Assembly: GCA_030830565.1 (NCBI GenBank)
Contig: JAURMR010000042.1
Coordinates: 1 to 34,071, forward strand
Direction of reading: 5' to 3'
DNA: 34,071 nucleotides
Origin: Acidimicrobiales bacterium
Lineage (GTDB): Bacteria; Actinomycetota; Acidimicrobiia; Acidimicrobiales; Acidimicrobilacustridaceae
In this document: positions 25,096 through 34,071 of the stretch, piece by piece
How the letters are laid out: each line of letters opens with the position of its first letter
How positions within the stretch are numbered: position 1 is the stretch's first letter
Program-made: the position numbers and the translations under genes
Notes under the pieces: generated by a model
Seen by the model: only the letters and a program-made list of their open reading frames with translations
Databases searched by the model: none
Told to the model about the DNA's origin: nothing

Positions 25096-27081
25096 GTGGT
25101 GGCACCGGTCGCAAATGTCGAGAACTCGCTTGAAAGCGGCGATGCCGGGCGGCTCACGAACGCCGAGCGCAAATGGGCTCGAACGGGAACGCTTGTTGCT
25201 GTTCTCACGTTTTGGTTCATCGCAACCTGTTTTCAGCCGTGGCACCTCTTCGAGAAAGGTCTCTACACCACCGACTTCTATGACGTTCAGGCCCGCGCAC
25301 TTACACATGGCCACCTCGATGTCCCAGCGAATATTGCTGGCATTGAAGGTTTTGAAATCGATGGCAAGACCCAGATCTATTTCGGCATCGGACCGGCGAT
25401 CATGCGGTTGCCGTTCTCCGGAGTTTCTGATGTCTTCGACCGACGACTTTCACTGCTGAGCGAATTGCTGGCGCTGAGCGTGCTCGGCCTTGCTGCAGCG
25501 CGATTACTCAAGCGAGCCAAATCGTTGGTAGCGAACGCACCTGAAGGAGCAGCGTGGTGGTTTGGCGCATTCGCCGTTGTGGCCACACTTGGAACACCGC
25601 TGCTTTTCTTCTCATCTCGCGCGCTCGTCTACCACGAAGCGGAATTGTGGGGTGCCGCAGCTGGACTCGCTGGGCTCGATCTCGTCATTCGCTGGTGGAG
25701 AGTCCCGACACGACGTCACCTCATTGAAGCCGTTGCGCTGGCGACGTTCGCGTTGGCGTGCCGACCATCTTCCGGCGCTGGTCCCGCGTTGGCGCTGGGT
25801 CTCTTTGGACTGGCGATTGCTTGGAAACGGCAATGGAAACGTTCGCTGATTGTGCTTTTGGGCGCGGCAATCCCGTTTCTTGGGTTCGCTCTCATCAACT
25901 GGTTGCGCTTTCGATCGGCTTCGGACGTTCCGTTCCCGTTGCAGGTTTTTTCGAAATTCAATACCGATCGTCAGGCGGCACTTGCGGCAAACAACGGAAG
26001 TCTCTTCGGGCTCAAGTTCGTTCCGACGAACGTTGCTCGGTATTTCTCGCCTTTCGCGTTTCAGTGGGATCGACTTTTTCCGTTTGTGACCTGGCCCGCC
26101 AAGGCCACTGTTATTGGCAATGCTCGCTTCGACACGATTGATCACACCGGCTCATTCCCCACAAGCGCACCTTTGCTCTTTCTCTTTGGTTTGGTAGGCG
26201 CTTGGTGGACAATCGTTCGCGACAGAACCCGTCAGTGGTCGGCGATTGCAGTGGCGGCGATCGTGGCGACAACGAGCACATTTACGTTCGGCTACCTCGC
26301 GCATCGTTATCTCGCCGATTTGGTTCCTGTGTTTGTGGTGCTTGCCGCGCCGGGAGTTTGGCTCGTTGCGCGTCATGCAAAGACGTGGCGCCGGTGGATT
26401 CGTCGAACGGTTGTTGTTGCGATGGCGTTTTTGTTTGCCGTCGGTTTCTGGAATCAACTCGGGCTTGCGATTACTGCCAGAGCGTTCTCGATTCTTCCGA
26501 GCGAATCGGGTGCTCGTTCTTTTGCAGAATTTCAATATGAGCTTGATGACATGTATTTCGGTGGAACTGCGCCAGCAGTGATCTATAGCGAGGACGGGCA
26601 ACTTCCATCGGGTATTGCGCCGGGGACGATTGTGATCATGGGTGATTGCGACGCCGTGTATCGAACTGACGGCTATGGCTGGGGCCCCCTTGAACGTCGA
26701 ATCGGCACAATCTACGGATACCGACTCACAGGCACCATTGGTTCAGTAGACCAAGTCATCCTTTCGAATCCTGATTGGAAATTGCACGCTTCGCGTTCGA
26801 ACGACGGTGTCGTGTTCCGCTGGGAGTACGGAAATGGAAATGTCGAAGAATCCGTGCCGGTGAAACTTGCCGACGGACCAGGCACATTCGACGTGGTCTT
26901 TGATCCTCTTCCACTCGGAACAGGGCGCATTGTGGTGAATGGAACAAGCGTGGTTGGCGCTCCAGTCAGGAGTACTTCTGATTCCGTGGTTAACCCGGAA
27001 TGGACGTCATCTGCACGCGGCTCGGCCCCGTTCTGCCAGAAACTGGATGCTCGACGTTCTAACGATTCCAGGCCGACATAG
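25096..27081 (+). CDS. GT-C-like polytopic membrane protein, paralogue 2
   Basis: A 661-residue membrane protein, tandem duplicate of the preceding gene. It shares the SDFYDAQAR-type first loop (here TDFYDVQARALTHGHLDVP), the DGKTQIYFGIGPAIMRLPFSG segment, the RWWRVPTRRHLIEAVALATFA helix, the HRYLADLVPVFVVLAAPGVW helix and the extracytoplasmic C-terminal domain. Both copies keep the same length and show no frameshift, so both are probably functional. The frame is open upstream to 24955 inside paralogue 1, which is unlikely to be used. Its end overlaps the UbiA gene by 23 bases, tail to tail. Confidence 0.75.
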   Translation: MVAPVANVENSLESGDAGRLTNAERKWARTGTLVAVLTFWFIATCFQPWHLFEKGLYTTDFYDVQARALTHGHLDVPANIAGIEGFEIDGKTQIYFGIGPAIMRLPFSGVSDVFDRRLSLLSELLALSVLGLAAARLLKRAKSLVANAPEGAAWWFGAFAVVATLGTPLLFFSSRALVYHEAELWGAAAGLAGLDLVIRWWRVPTRRHLIEAVALATFALACRPSSGAGPALALGLFGLAIAWKRQWKRSLIVLLGAAIPFLGFALINWLRFRSASDVPFPLQVFSKFNTDRQAALAANNGSLFGLKFVPTNVARYFSPFAFQWDRLFPFVTWPAKATVIGNARFDTIDHTGSFPTSAPLLFLFGLVGAWWTIVRDRTRQWSAIAVAAIVATTSTFTFGYLAHRYLADLVPVFVVLAAPGVWLVARHAKTWRRWIRRTVVVAMAFLFAVGFWNQLGLAITARAFSILPSESGARSFAEFQYELDDMYFGGTAPAVIYSEDGQLPSGIAPGTIVIMGDCDAVYRTDGYGWGPLERRIGTIYGYRLTGTIGSVDQVILSNPDWKLHASRSNDGVVFRWEYGNGNVEESVPVKLADGPGTFDVVFDPLPLGTGRIVVNGTSVVGAPVRSTSDSVVNPEWTSSARGSAPFCQKLDARRSNDSRPT

Positions 27082-28027
27082 GGAACATGTCGACGAGCGC
27101 CGGAATGTTTACGAACAGCAACACGACCATGAGGGCCGAGCAACTGATGACAGCCGTCATCAGTCCGCGCTCTTTGTAGAGCTTTTCCGGATGTTCCACC
27201 GGGCTAGAGGATTGAAACGCAAGCTTGAAATAGATGGCCATAATGAGCGCCACCAAAGGGAACGACAGGATGAGTTCGATTCGGTAACGCTGAACGAACG
27301 CACCAAAAAACAACATCGCTGACGCGGCGTAGAACATGATCGAAACCAGCAAACGCTGTTCGGTGTAGACCGCGAACGATTTTCGATAGCGAACCTGCTC
27401 TTCGCGCTGATCGGCCATATCTCGATACTCGGCGAATCGTTTGAGCCCCATGAAGAAACAGCCGATCATCCAGTAGGAAATGAGTAGCGAAACCGGCGGC
27501 ACGGGACTCTGGGGAACCATGTACCAACCCACGAGCATGCGTAGTGGGTTGTTAATCGATTCAGTAAGAACATCGAGATAAGGAACGTCCTTCGTTCGCA
27601 CCGGAGGGATGTTGTAGGCGCAACCGGCAATCCAAAGACCGGCGAGTGAGAGCGTGAGCGGAACGCTGACAAGTGCACCAAGCCCGAGCCCGATGACCAT
27701 CAGAGCGATCCACTCGACATACGCGATCTTGACGTTGACCAGACCCGAGGGGACCGGGCGATTCTTCTTTATTGGGTGGTGAAGGTCGAAGGGTGCATCG
27801 AGCACCTCGTTGATCACGTAGTTGCTCGAGGCAATGAGGCAGACCGCGGCCATCCCGATGATGAAGTTCCGAAGCAGGCTCGACCATTCGATGCTTTCCT
27901 GGGAACTGAGTGCCACCACGATCCCGGGCAGAACGAACACGTTCTTGAACCAGTGATCGACCCGCATAATGCGGATGTAGGGCAGAACCCGGTGAACGCC
28001 GGTTGGGCGGGGGGCGGCGGTCATCAT
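27059..28027 (-). CDS. UbiA-family prenyltransferase, DPPR-synthase-like
   Basis: A 322-residue membrane protein with eight or nine membrane segments. The first Asp-rich motif, NEVLDAPFD (residues 73-81), is followed by [14 protein letters not shown], and the second region is [12 protein letters not shown]. The [14 protein letters not shown] opening and the [16 protein letters not shown] loop resemble the mycobacterial decaprenyl-phosphate 5-phosphoribosyltransferase group (Rv3806c) rather than quinone prenyltransferases. It would join phosphoribose to a polyprenyl phosphate at the membrane. Start ATG at 28027, with TAGGCT seven bases upstream; a second ATG follows at once. It faces two GT-C-like proteins, the enzyme class that uses such lipid-linked sugars. 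Confidence 0.8.
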   Translation of the reverse strand: MMTAAPRPTGVHRVLPYIRIMRVDHWFKNVFVLPGIVVALSSQESIEWSSLLRNFIIGMAAVCLIASSNYVINEVLDAPFDLHHPIKKNRPVPSGLVNVKIAYVEWIALMVIGLGLGALVSVPLTLSLAGLWIAGCAYNIPPVRTKDVPYLDVLTESINNPLRMLVGWYMVPQSPVPPVSLLISYWMIGCFFMGLKRFAEYRDMADQREEQVRYRKSFAVYTEQRLLVSIMFYAASAMLFFGAFVQRYRIELILSFPLVALIMAIYFKLAFQSSSPVEHPEKLYKERGLMTAVISCSALMVVLLFVNIPALVDMFPMSAWNR

Positions 28028-28034
28028 CGTGCTG

Positions 28035-28040
28035 AGCCTA
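28035..28040 (-). promoter_or_regulatory. Candidate -10 box of the UbiA gene (leaderless)
   Basis: TAGGCT on the minus strand, seven bases, then ATG at 28027. No ribosome-binding sequence fits between. The divergent purA gene shares this 130-base gap. Confidence 0.45.
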
Positions 28041-28157
28041 GACAGCAGGGTTCGATCGCTCGGATCCTTCCGCAGCGCCCGAAATCGGGTGGGGCCGGGT
28101 GAAACGCCAACGGGTAGTGTTTCTCGGTTCCCATGCAGTGCCATTGAGGAGTTCACC

Positions 28158-29438
28158 GTGCCAGCAACCGTCGTCGTCGGAACCCAGTGGGGTGACGAGG
28201 GGAAGGGCAAGTTCACCGACCTGTTCGCCCGCGATCAACATCTCGTCGTCCGCTATCAGGGCGGTCATAACGCGGGCCACACCCTCGTGGTCGATGGCGA
28301 GTCCTTCAAGTTGCAGTTGGTGCCAAGCGGCATCCTTTACCCGCACATCGTTCCGGTCATCGGCAACGGTGTTGTGGTCGATCCTCGCGTGCTCATCGCT
28401 GAACTCGACATGCTCGAAGGCAAGGGTGTCGATACCTCGAAGCTCAAGATCAGCGGCAACGCGCATTTGATCCTCCCGTATCACCAGGAACTCGACAAGC
28501 TCACCGAGCGTCGTCTCGGCAAGAACAAGGTGGGCACCACCAAGCGCGGTATTGGCCCGGCCTATGCCGACAAAGCGGCCCGCGTTGGTCTGCGTGTGCA
28601 GGATCTTCTCGATCCGAAAATCTTCCGCGAGAAGCTTGATGTTGCGCTCAAAGAGAAGAACGCGATTTTTGCCAAGGTGTTCAATCAGCTTCCGCTCGAT
28701 GGCGACGCGATTGCTACCGAATACCTTGATGTGTGTGCGCCGCGCCTTGCACCGATGATCACCGATTCGGTGAATCTCATTCACGAATCACTTGAGGCTG
28801 GCGAAAACGTTCTGCTTGAAGGTGCACAGGCAACGTTCCTTGATCTTGATCACGGCACGTATCCGTTCGTGACCTCGTCAAACCCTGTCGCCGGCGGTGC
28901 ATGTACCGGCGCCGGTATTGGTCCTCGTTATATCGACCGTGTTGTTGGAATTGCTAAGGCGTACACAACTCGCGTTGGTTCAGGACCGTTCCCAACCGAA
29001 CTTACCGACGAAATTGGCGACGCGCTGATCGACATCGGTCATGAGTACGGAACGAACACCGGCCGTCGTCGCCGCACGGGTTGGTGCGATGCGGTGATGT
29101 TGCGCCACTCGGTGCGTTTGAATTCGCTATCGGAAATCGCGCTAACAAAACTTGACGTATTCGACACGTTCGATTCGATCAAGGTGTGCATCGCCTATGA
29201 ACTCAATGGCGAAACGTTCACACACCTTCCGTATCACCAGTCGGTGCTGCACGAAGTCACACCGGTGTACGCAGAGTTCCCCGGTTGGAAAACCGACATT
29301 TCTGGCGTGACATCGCGTGACGACCTTCCGAAGGAAGCATTCGATTACGTGTCGTTCTTGCAGGATCAGATCGGTGTACCGATTGGGCTTGTTGGCGTTG
29401 GGCCGGGGCGCGATCAGTACTTGAACTTCAACGGCTGA
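28158..29438 (+). CDS. purA: Adenylosuccinate synthase
   Basis: A 426-residue enzyme joining IMP and aspartate with GTP, the first step to AMP. The GTP loop [11 protein letters not shown] is at residues 7-17 and [14 protein letters not shown] near 36-49; [41 protein letters not shown] and [16 protein letters not shown] follow in the standard order. GTG at 28158 has GAGGAG six bases upstream, and TAGTGT (28115-28120) may be its -10, giving a leader of about 30 bases. It is the first of the + strand pur genes; its stop overlaps the purD start by one base. Confidence 0.97.
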   Translation: MPATVVVGTQWGDEGKGKFTDLFARDQHLVVRYQGGHNAGHTLVVDGESFKLQLVPSGILYPHIVPVIGNGVVVDPRVLIAELDMLEGKGVDTSKLKISGNAHLILPYHQELDKLTERRLGKNKVGTTKRGIGPAYADKAARVGLRVQDLLDPKIFREKLDVALKEKNAIFAKVFNQLPLDGDAIATEYLDVCAPRLAPMITDSVNLIHESLEAGENVLLEGAQATFLDLDHGTYPFVTSSNPVAGGACTGAGIGPRYIDRVVGIAKAYTTRVGSGPFPTELTDEIGDALIDIGHEYGTNTGRRRRTGWCDAVMLRHSVRLNSLSEIALTKLDVFDTFDSIKVCIAYELNGETFTHLPYHQSVLHEVTPVYAEFPGWKTDISGVTSRDDLPKEAFDYVSFLQDQIGVPIGLVGVGPGRDQYLNFNG

Positions 29439-30694
29439 TGAAAGTCTGCGTCGTCGGTTCTGGTGGCCGTGAGCATGCGCTCGCCACGGTGCTGCGCCGC
29501 CATCACGAGGTTGTTGTCACGCCTGGTAATCCGGGTATTCCTGGTTCGGTCGCTACGCCTGCAACGGAAATCGACGCTGATCTCTATGTGATTGGTCCCG
29601 AAGCTCCGCTGGTTGCTGGTCTTGCCGACGAACTTCGTGTGGCAGGAAAGTTGGTATTCGGTCCCGGTGCCGACGGCGCGCGTCTCGAAGGCTCGAAGGC
29701 GTGGATGAAAGAGGTTCTTGTCGCGGCCGGTGTCCCGACCGCACGCCACGGCACCTTTACCGAAGCGGAACCAGCTTTCGCTTTCTTGGACACACTTGAT
29801 GGTCTGTATGTCGTGAAGACCGACGGTCTCGCCGCGGGCAAAGGCGTCATCGTCACGACATCGCTTGAAGAGGCTCGCGCTGCGGTTCTCGACTATCTCT
29901 CGGGCGACGCTTTCGGTGATGCCGGACGCACGCTTGTGATTGAGGAAGGTCTCACTGGCCCTGAGGTTTCGGTACTCGCAATTTGTGACGGGACCAACGC
30001 GGTTGCCCTCGCTCCCGCACAAGATTTCAAACGCGTTGGCGATGGCGATGCTGGACCGAACACCGGTGGCATGGGTGCCTACTCACCCGTTCCTGTCGCC
30101 GATCAATCAGTGATTGATGCCGTGATGAACGACGGTGTGCTTCCCACGCTCGCCTATTTACGTTCGATCGGAATCGATTACCGCGGTGTTCTGTATGCCG
30201 GCCTCATGCTCACGCCGAATGGTCCGAAAATGCTCGAATACAACGTGCGTTTCGGTGATCCGGAAACACAGGTGGTGCTTCCCCGACTCACCAGCGATCT
30301 CGGCGAACTGCTCGCTGCCGCCGCTGCAGGCCGACTCGGTGCAGCACCAAACTTCGACGATGGCGCAGCCGTCACGGTCGTGTGCGCGGCCGAGGGTTAC
30401 CCGCGCGATGTTCGCACCGGCGATGTGATCGAAGGTCTCGATGACGCGCAATCAGTCGCTGGTGCAACGGTGTTTTGTGCTGGAGTTGGCGCGAACGATC
30501 AGGGTCAACTCATTACCGCTGGTGGTCGAGTGCTTACCGTGACTGGTCAGGGCGCCACTTTGGCCGAAGCCCGGCAGACTGCCTACGACGCGGTGAGCAA
30601 GATTTCTTGGCCCGGTCTGCACCATCGCAACGACATTGCCTCGGACGCTGCGGCCCACAGGACTGATGATCGCGCTCGTCGCGCCAATTCTTGA
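29438..30694 (+). CDS. purD: Phosphoribosylamine-glycine ligase (GARS)
   Basis: A 418-residue ATP-grasp ligase for the second step of purine synthesis. It starts with VCVVGSGGREHAL, then IGPEAPLVAGLADELR, FGPGADGARLEGSKAWMK, the ATP-grasp VVKTDGLAAGKGVIV, and GDGDAGPNTGGMGAYSPVP followed by MLEYNVRFGDPETQVVLPRL, which holds metal ligands. The last 20 residues are Arg/Asp-rich and past the usual end. The ATG is fused to the purA stop (TGATG), so translation is probably coupled. Confidence 0.96.
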   Translation: MKVCVVGSGGREHALATVLRRHHEVVVTPGNPGIPGSVATPATEIDADLYVIGPEAPLVAGLADELRVAGKLVFGPGADGARLEGSKAWMKEVLVAAGVPTARHGTFTEAEPAFAFLDTLDGLYVVKTDGLAAGKGVIVTTSLEEARAAVLDYLSGDAFGDAGRTLVIEEGLTGPEVSVLAICDGTNAVALAPAQDFKRVGDGDAGPNTGGMGAYSPVPVADQSVIDAVMNDGVLPTLAYLRSIGIDYRGVLYAGLMLTPNGPKMLEYNVRFGDPETQVVLPRLTSDLGELLAAAAAGRLGAAPNFDDGAAVTVVCAAEGYPRDVRTGDVIEGLDDAQSVAGATVFCAGVGANDQGQLITAGGRVLTVTGQGATLAEARQTAYDAVSKISWPGLHHRNDIASDAAAHRTDDRARRANS

Positions 30695-30772
30695 TCTGTA
30701 AATCGCGCCGAGGTCACCTCGGTGTGGTCGTATCCTGAAGAGGTGCCCGTTTTGGGCGTTTGAGGAGACCGA

Positions 30773-32203
30773 ATGGCGTCCACGTCTGTGCCCAATGTTC
30801 TTGCAGCTCGGTATGCGAGCGCGGAGATGGTCCGACTGTGGTCGCCCGAACAGAAAATTGTTCTTGAACGCGAGCTTTGGCTTGCTGTTCTTGAGGCTCA
30901 GCGTGATCTCGGCGTGGCCGTGCCCGACGATGCGATCGATGCCTATCGACGAGTGATCGACCATGTCGATCTCGATTCCATCGATGCACGTGAACGCGTC
31001 ACTCGCCACGATGTAAAGGCCCGCATCGACGAGTTCTGTGCACTGGCCGGTTACGAGCAGATCCACAAAGGCATGACCTCTCGTGATCTCACCGAGAATG
31101 TTGAGCAACTGCAGTTGCGCCGATCACTTGTGGTGATTCGTGGTCGCATGCTCGCTGCACTCGCCAGGTTGGCCGAACGCGCCGCGGAATCAGCAACGGT
31201 AGTGATGACTGGCCGTTCACACAACGTTCCCGCGCAAGCAACGACACTCGGAAAGCGATTCGCAAACGCTGGTGAAGAGTTGCTGCAGGCGCTGTACCGG
31301 GTCGACGATCTTCTTGCGCGCTATCCGATGCGCGGCATCAAGGGTCCGGTCGGCACGCAACAAGACATGCTTGATCTGTTCGATGGCGACGGAGCCCGTC
31401 TCGAGCAACTTGAATCTCGTGTCGCAGCGCACCTTGGTTTTGATGCGTGGCTCACCAACGTTGGACAGGTGTATCCGCGCTCGCTCGACCTCGATGTCGT
31501 TTCGGCCCTCGTTCAGGCTGCTGCTGGTCCTGCCGACCTCGCGCTCACGATTCGCCTTATGGCTGGGCAAGAACTCGCAACGGAAGGATTCCGACCTGGT
31601 CAGGTGGGGTCTTCAGCGATGCCGCACAAGATGAATAGTCGCAGTTGCGAGCGCATTGGCGGTTTGTTGGCCATTCTTCGTGGCCACCTCACGATGGTTG
31701 CGTCGCTTGCTGGCGACCAATGGAATGAAGGCGATGTCAGTTGTTCGGTTGTGCGCCGCGTTGCGCTTCCTGACGCGTTCCTTGCCATCGATGGTTTGTT
31801 CGAAACGTTCCTCACGGTTCTTGCCGACTTTGGTTCGTATCCCGCAGTTATTGAACGCGAACTTGATCGCTATCTGCCGTTCCTCGCAACGACCAAAGTG
31901 CTCGTTGCTGCAGTGCGCAACGGTGTGGGTCGCGAACAAGCGCATGAAGCAATTAAGGAACATGCAGTTGCGGCAGCGCTGCGACTTCGCGAGGACGGCG
32001 CCGAAGGCAATGACCTCATTGAGCGACTCGCTGCCGATCCGCGTCTTGGTCTTGCTCCCGATGAACTCGCCGGCGTACTCGCACACCCAATCGACTTTGT
32101 TGGTCGCGCACCGGAACAGGTTGCGTCATTTGTTGCAACTGTTTCGGAACTCGTGGCGTCCGACCCTGCTGCTGCTGGGTATCGTCCGGGGGACATCCTC
32201 TGA
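30773..32203 (+). CDS. purB: Adenylosuccinate lyase
   Basis: A 476-residue homotetrameric lyase acting twice in purine synthesis (SAICAR to AICAR and adenylosuccinate to AMP). Seen: RYASAEMVRLWSPEQK at the start, the MTSRDLTENVEQLQ segment, TGRSHNVPAQATTLGKRFA with an active-site His, and the fumarase/ASL signature GSSAMPHKMNSR (about 279-288). Length is typical. GAGGAG precedes the ATG. In the 78-base gap after purD are a small hairpin (CCGAGG-TCA-CCTCGG) and TATCCT (30731-30736), so a separate promoter is possible. Confidence 0.96.
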   Translation: MASTSVPNVLAARYASAEMVRLWSPEQKIVLERELWLAVLEAQRDLGVAVPDDAIDAYRRVIDHVDLDSIDARERVTRHDVKARIDEFCALAGYEQIHKGMTSRDLTENVEQLQLRRSLVVIRGRMLAALARLAERAAESATVVMTGRSHNVPAQATTLGKRFANAGEELLQALYRVDDLLARYPMRGIKGPVGTQQDMLDLFDGDGARLEQLESRVAAHLGFDAWLTNVGQVYPRSLDLDVVSALVQAAAGPADLALTIRLMAGQELATEGFRPGQVGSSAMPHKMNSRSCERIGGLLAILRGHLTMVASLAGDQWNEGDVSCSVVRRVALPDAFLAIDGLFETFLTVLADFGSYPAVIERELDRYLPFLATTKVLVAAVRNGVGREQAHEAIKEHAVAAALRLREDGAEGNDLIERLAADPRLGLAPDELAGVLAHPIDFVGRAPEQVASFVATVSELVASDPAAAGYRPGDIL

Positions 32204-32241
32204 ACTGAGGATCGGCCGCGGGCCATTCCAGGAGAACCGCT

Positions 32242-33117
32242 ATGACCGACCCACTCCCACACATCTATTCCGGCAAGGTTCGTGACATCTACGACGCTGG
32301 CGACAACCGCTTGCTGATGGTGACCTCCGATCGTCTAAGCGCTTTCGATGTGGTCATGGCCGAATCGATTCCCGAAAAGGGCCGAGTGCTCACCGCCATG
32401 AGCGCGTTCTGGTTCGAGACCTTCCAAGGTGTCGTTGGCAGCCACCTGATTTCGACCTCGCTCGACGACTGCCCACCTGCGGCCCAGCGCGACGATTGGC
32501 AAGGCCGCATCATGTTGTGCCGCAAGGCCGAAATGCTTCCCATCGAATGCATCGTTCGTGGGTATCTCACCGGTTCGGCCTGGAAGGAATACAGGGCCAA
32601 TGGCACGATGCACGGCCAGCAACTCCCCGCTGGTCTGCTTGAATCCGCGCAACTCCCCGAGCCAGTTTTCACCCCCTCCACCAAGGCTGCCGAAGGCCAC
32701 GACGAGAACATTTCCTTCGAAGCCGCTGTCGATCTGATGGGTGCCGACCTCGCCGAACGGGCTCGTTCAGTTGCACTCGAGCTCTACACAAAGGGTGCCG
32801 AGTGGGCCGCAGCCCGAGGCATTCTCATTGCTGACACCAAGTTTGAATTGGGCTTGATCGATGGCGAACTCGTTCTGTGTGACGAGGTTCTGACCCCCGA
32901 TTCCTCACGGTTCTGGCCGGCGGAACGCTGGAAGCCGGGAAGTACGCCGCCTTCGTTCGATAAGCAGCCAGTGCGCGATTACCTCGATGGGCTCGATTGG
33001 AACAAGCAGCCACCCGCGCCACCGCTTCCCGCGGAGGTCGTCGACACCACGAGCGCTCGGTACATCGATGCCTACGAGCGCATCACTGGTCGATCATTTT
33101 CCGAATGGCGCGGGTGA
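32242..33117 (+). CDS. purC: SAICAR synthetase
   Basis: A 291-residue enzyme joining CAIR and aspartate with ATP. Diagnostic features: YSGKVRDIYDAGDNRLLMVTSDRLSAFD (shown in part) at the start, the ECIVRGYLTGSAWKEY segment, and DTKFELGLIDGELVLCDEVLTPDSSRFW (in part) with metal and substrate residues. It is the longer SAICAR form also found in yeast and actinobacteria. AGGAGA lies seven bases before the ATG. It is 38 bases after purB. Confidence 0.97.
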   Translation: MTDPLPHIYSGKVRDIYDAGDNRLLMVTSDRLSAFDVVMAESIPEKGRVLTAMSAFWFETFQGVVGSHLISTSLDDCPPAAQRDDWQGRIMLCRKAEMLPIECIVRGYLTGSAWKEYRANGTMHGQQLPAGLLESAQLPEPVFTPSTKAAEGHDENISFEAAVDLMGADLAERARSVALELYTKGAEWAAARGILIADTKFELGLIDGELVLCDEVLTPDSSRFWPAERWKPGSTPPSFDKQPVRDYLDGLDWNKQPPAPPLPAEVVDTTSARYIDAYERITGRSFSEWRG

Positions 33118-33175
33118 CGATCGACCGGATGCAGTTCTGCGTCGCATACGCGCGTCGATGTGCGAACATGGTCTC

Positions 33176-33439
33176 ATGATCTTTTCGGTGCACGTCGAAG
33201 TTCGCCTTCGACCTGGGATCGCTGATCCCCAAGGTTCCACCATCGAACGAGCCATGCCCACGCTGGGTTTTGCAGGTGTGAGCGGCGTGCGAGTCGGCAA
33301 GAGCATTCGTTTCGAAATCGACGCCCCCGATGAAGCCGCCGCGCGTTCAGAGGCCGAAGATCTGTGTCGTCGATTCCTCACCAATCCCGTCATTGAAGAC
33401 GCGATTGTTGAACTCGAACCAGCTGGCGTCGCATCGTGA
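33176..33439 (+). CDS. purS: FGAM synthase subunit PurS
   Basis: An 87-residue PurS: VHVEVRLRPGIADPQGSTIERAMPTLGF, then VSGVRVGKSIRFEID and a helix with CRRFLTNPVIEDAIVELE (parts), the full small-subunit fold. It bridges PurQ and PurL in the three-part FGAM synthase. The ATG has no strong ribosome site; a GAACAT lies six bases upstream, weakly like the -10 hexamers here. The stop overlaps purQ's GTG (GTGA). Confidence 0.93.
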   Translation: MIFSVHVEVRLRPGIADPQGSTIERAMPTLGFAGVSGVRVGKSIRFEIDAPDEAAARSEAEDLCRRFLTNPVIEDAIVELEPAGVAS

Positions 33440-34071
33440 GTTCACGCGTCGGGGTCGTTGTCTTCCCCGGTTCGAACTGCGAGCAGGACATGCTCGAGGC
33501 CATGCGCCTCGTTGGTGGCGAGCCTGAACTTCTTTGGCACGGCGACGCAACGGTGAATGGTGTCGATGCCGTCATCGTTCCTGGTGGATTTGCGCACGGT
33601 GATTACTTGCGACCCGGTGCAATCGCACGCTTCTCGCCAGTGATGTCAGCGGTCGCTGAATTTGCTGCTGCAGGCGGCCCAGTTGTCGGAATTTGTAACG
33701 GTTTTCAGGTGCTTACCGAAGCAGGGCTCCTTCCCGGCGCTCTGCAGAAAAACGCTGGTCTGAAGTTTGTTTGCGCACCCGCACAGTTGCGGGTTGAGAC
33801 CACAAACTCGGTGCTCACTCGTGCAGCTGACAAGGGCGCAGTTCTGAGCATTCCGATCAACCACTTCGAAGGTAACTACACCTGCGATTCCGAAACGCTT
33901 GCGCAACTTCGTGATGAAGATCGCATCGTGTTGCGTTACGTCGTGAACCCAAATGGTTCGGTCGATGACATTGCCGGCGTGTGCAACGAAGGTCGCAACG
34001 TGGTTGGGCTTATGCCGCACCCGGAACGCTCGACCAGCGAACTACTTGGCAGCACCGACGGTTTGCCGTTG
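33436..34071 (+). CDS. purQ: FGAM synthase glutaminase subunit PurQ (3' end outside the window)
   Basis: A partial gene of 212 codons, open to the window end. It starts at the GTG overlapping the purS stop and reads RVGVVVFPGSNCEQDML, then VPGGFAHGDYLRPGAIA, the nucleophile elbow VVGICNGFQVLTEAGLLPG with catalytic Cys near 87, INHFEGNYTC, and VVGLMPHPERS near 195 with the catalytic His and Glu. It is a class I glutamine amidotransferase that gives ammonia to PurL. Only the last dozen or so residues are missing. purL should follow. Confidence 0.95.
   Translation, partial: MSSRVGVVVFPGSNCEQDMLEAMRLVGGEPELLWHGDATVNGVDAVIVPGGFAHGDYLRPGAIARFSPVMSAVAEFAAAGGPVVGICNGFQVLTEAGLLPGALQKNAGLKFVCAPAQLRVETTNSVLTRAADKGAVLSIPINHFEGNYTCDSETLAQLRDEDRIVLRYVVNPNGSVDDIAGVCNEGRNVVGLMPHPERSTSELLGSTDGLPL

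Noticed and set aside
28038..28784. 248-codon minus-strand frame over the purA start
   Set aside because: It overlaps purA and the UbiA/purA divergent promoter gap, and shows no domain.

Overview
The window is a GC-rich stretch of a bacterial chromosome, most likely from an actinobacterium of the Acidimicrobiia/Ilumatobacter type. This is inferred from a dnaK-grpE-dnaJ-hspR-clpB cluster with a MerR-type HspR repressor, an Rv0338c-like FeS reductase, a mycobacterial-type dCTP deaminase, a DPPR-synthase-like UbiA protein, an LPxTG surface protein, a separate purS, and many genes that look leaderless. No marker here fixes the genus. No transposase, integrase, phage gene or CRISPR array was seen.

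Layout. 1-3460: tail of an upstream gene, a membrane-anchored phosphodiester glycosidase-like protein (-), a luciferase-family flavin oxidoreductase (+), then a GDT1-type cation exporter and an EthD-domain protein (-). 3500-5230: a lipoprotein (-), a small nonapeptide-repeat protein with a C-terminal membrane anchor (+), and a decayed DUF3494 (ice-binding-like) pseudogene (+). 5280-5829: a DUF4287 gene, a terminator, a duplicated tRNA tail and tRNA-Gly(CCC). 5830-11422: an enoyl-CoA hydratase-family protein, a large LPSTG-anchored beta-helix surface protein (-), an NTF2-like protein, a 14-TM drug exporter and dcd. 11461-16252: a small anchored or secreted protein, a membrane FeS reductase of Rv0338c type, a cyclic-nucleotide-binding protein, an atypical winged-helix regulator and phosphoglycerate mutase.

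16360-23052: the heat-shock module dnaK-grpE-dnaJ-hspR, then clpB. The same 27-bp inverted repeat (AAAGTTG-N13-YAACTTT) lies in front of dnaK and in front of clpB; it is a good candidate for the HspR operator. 23094-28027: two tandem paralogous GT-C-like membrane proteins converge on a UbiA-family DPPR-synthase-like enzyme, which suggests a polyprenyl-phosphate-sugar glycan pathway. 28158-end: purine biosynthesis genes purA-purD-purB-purC-purS-purQ, tightly packed and all on +, with purQ cut by the window end.

A recurring signal is TANNNT placed 6-8 nt before the start codon with no Shine-Dalgarno sequence (eight genes), which points to leaderless transcripts. It was used to choose several starts. 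The only gene-free stretches over 300 bp are the pseudogene region (4489-5279) and 5511-5829, which holds the terminator, the tRNA-tail repeat and the tRNA.
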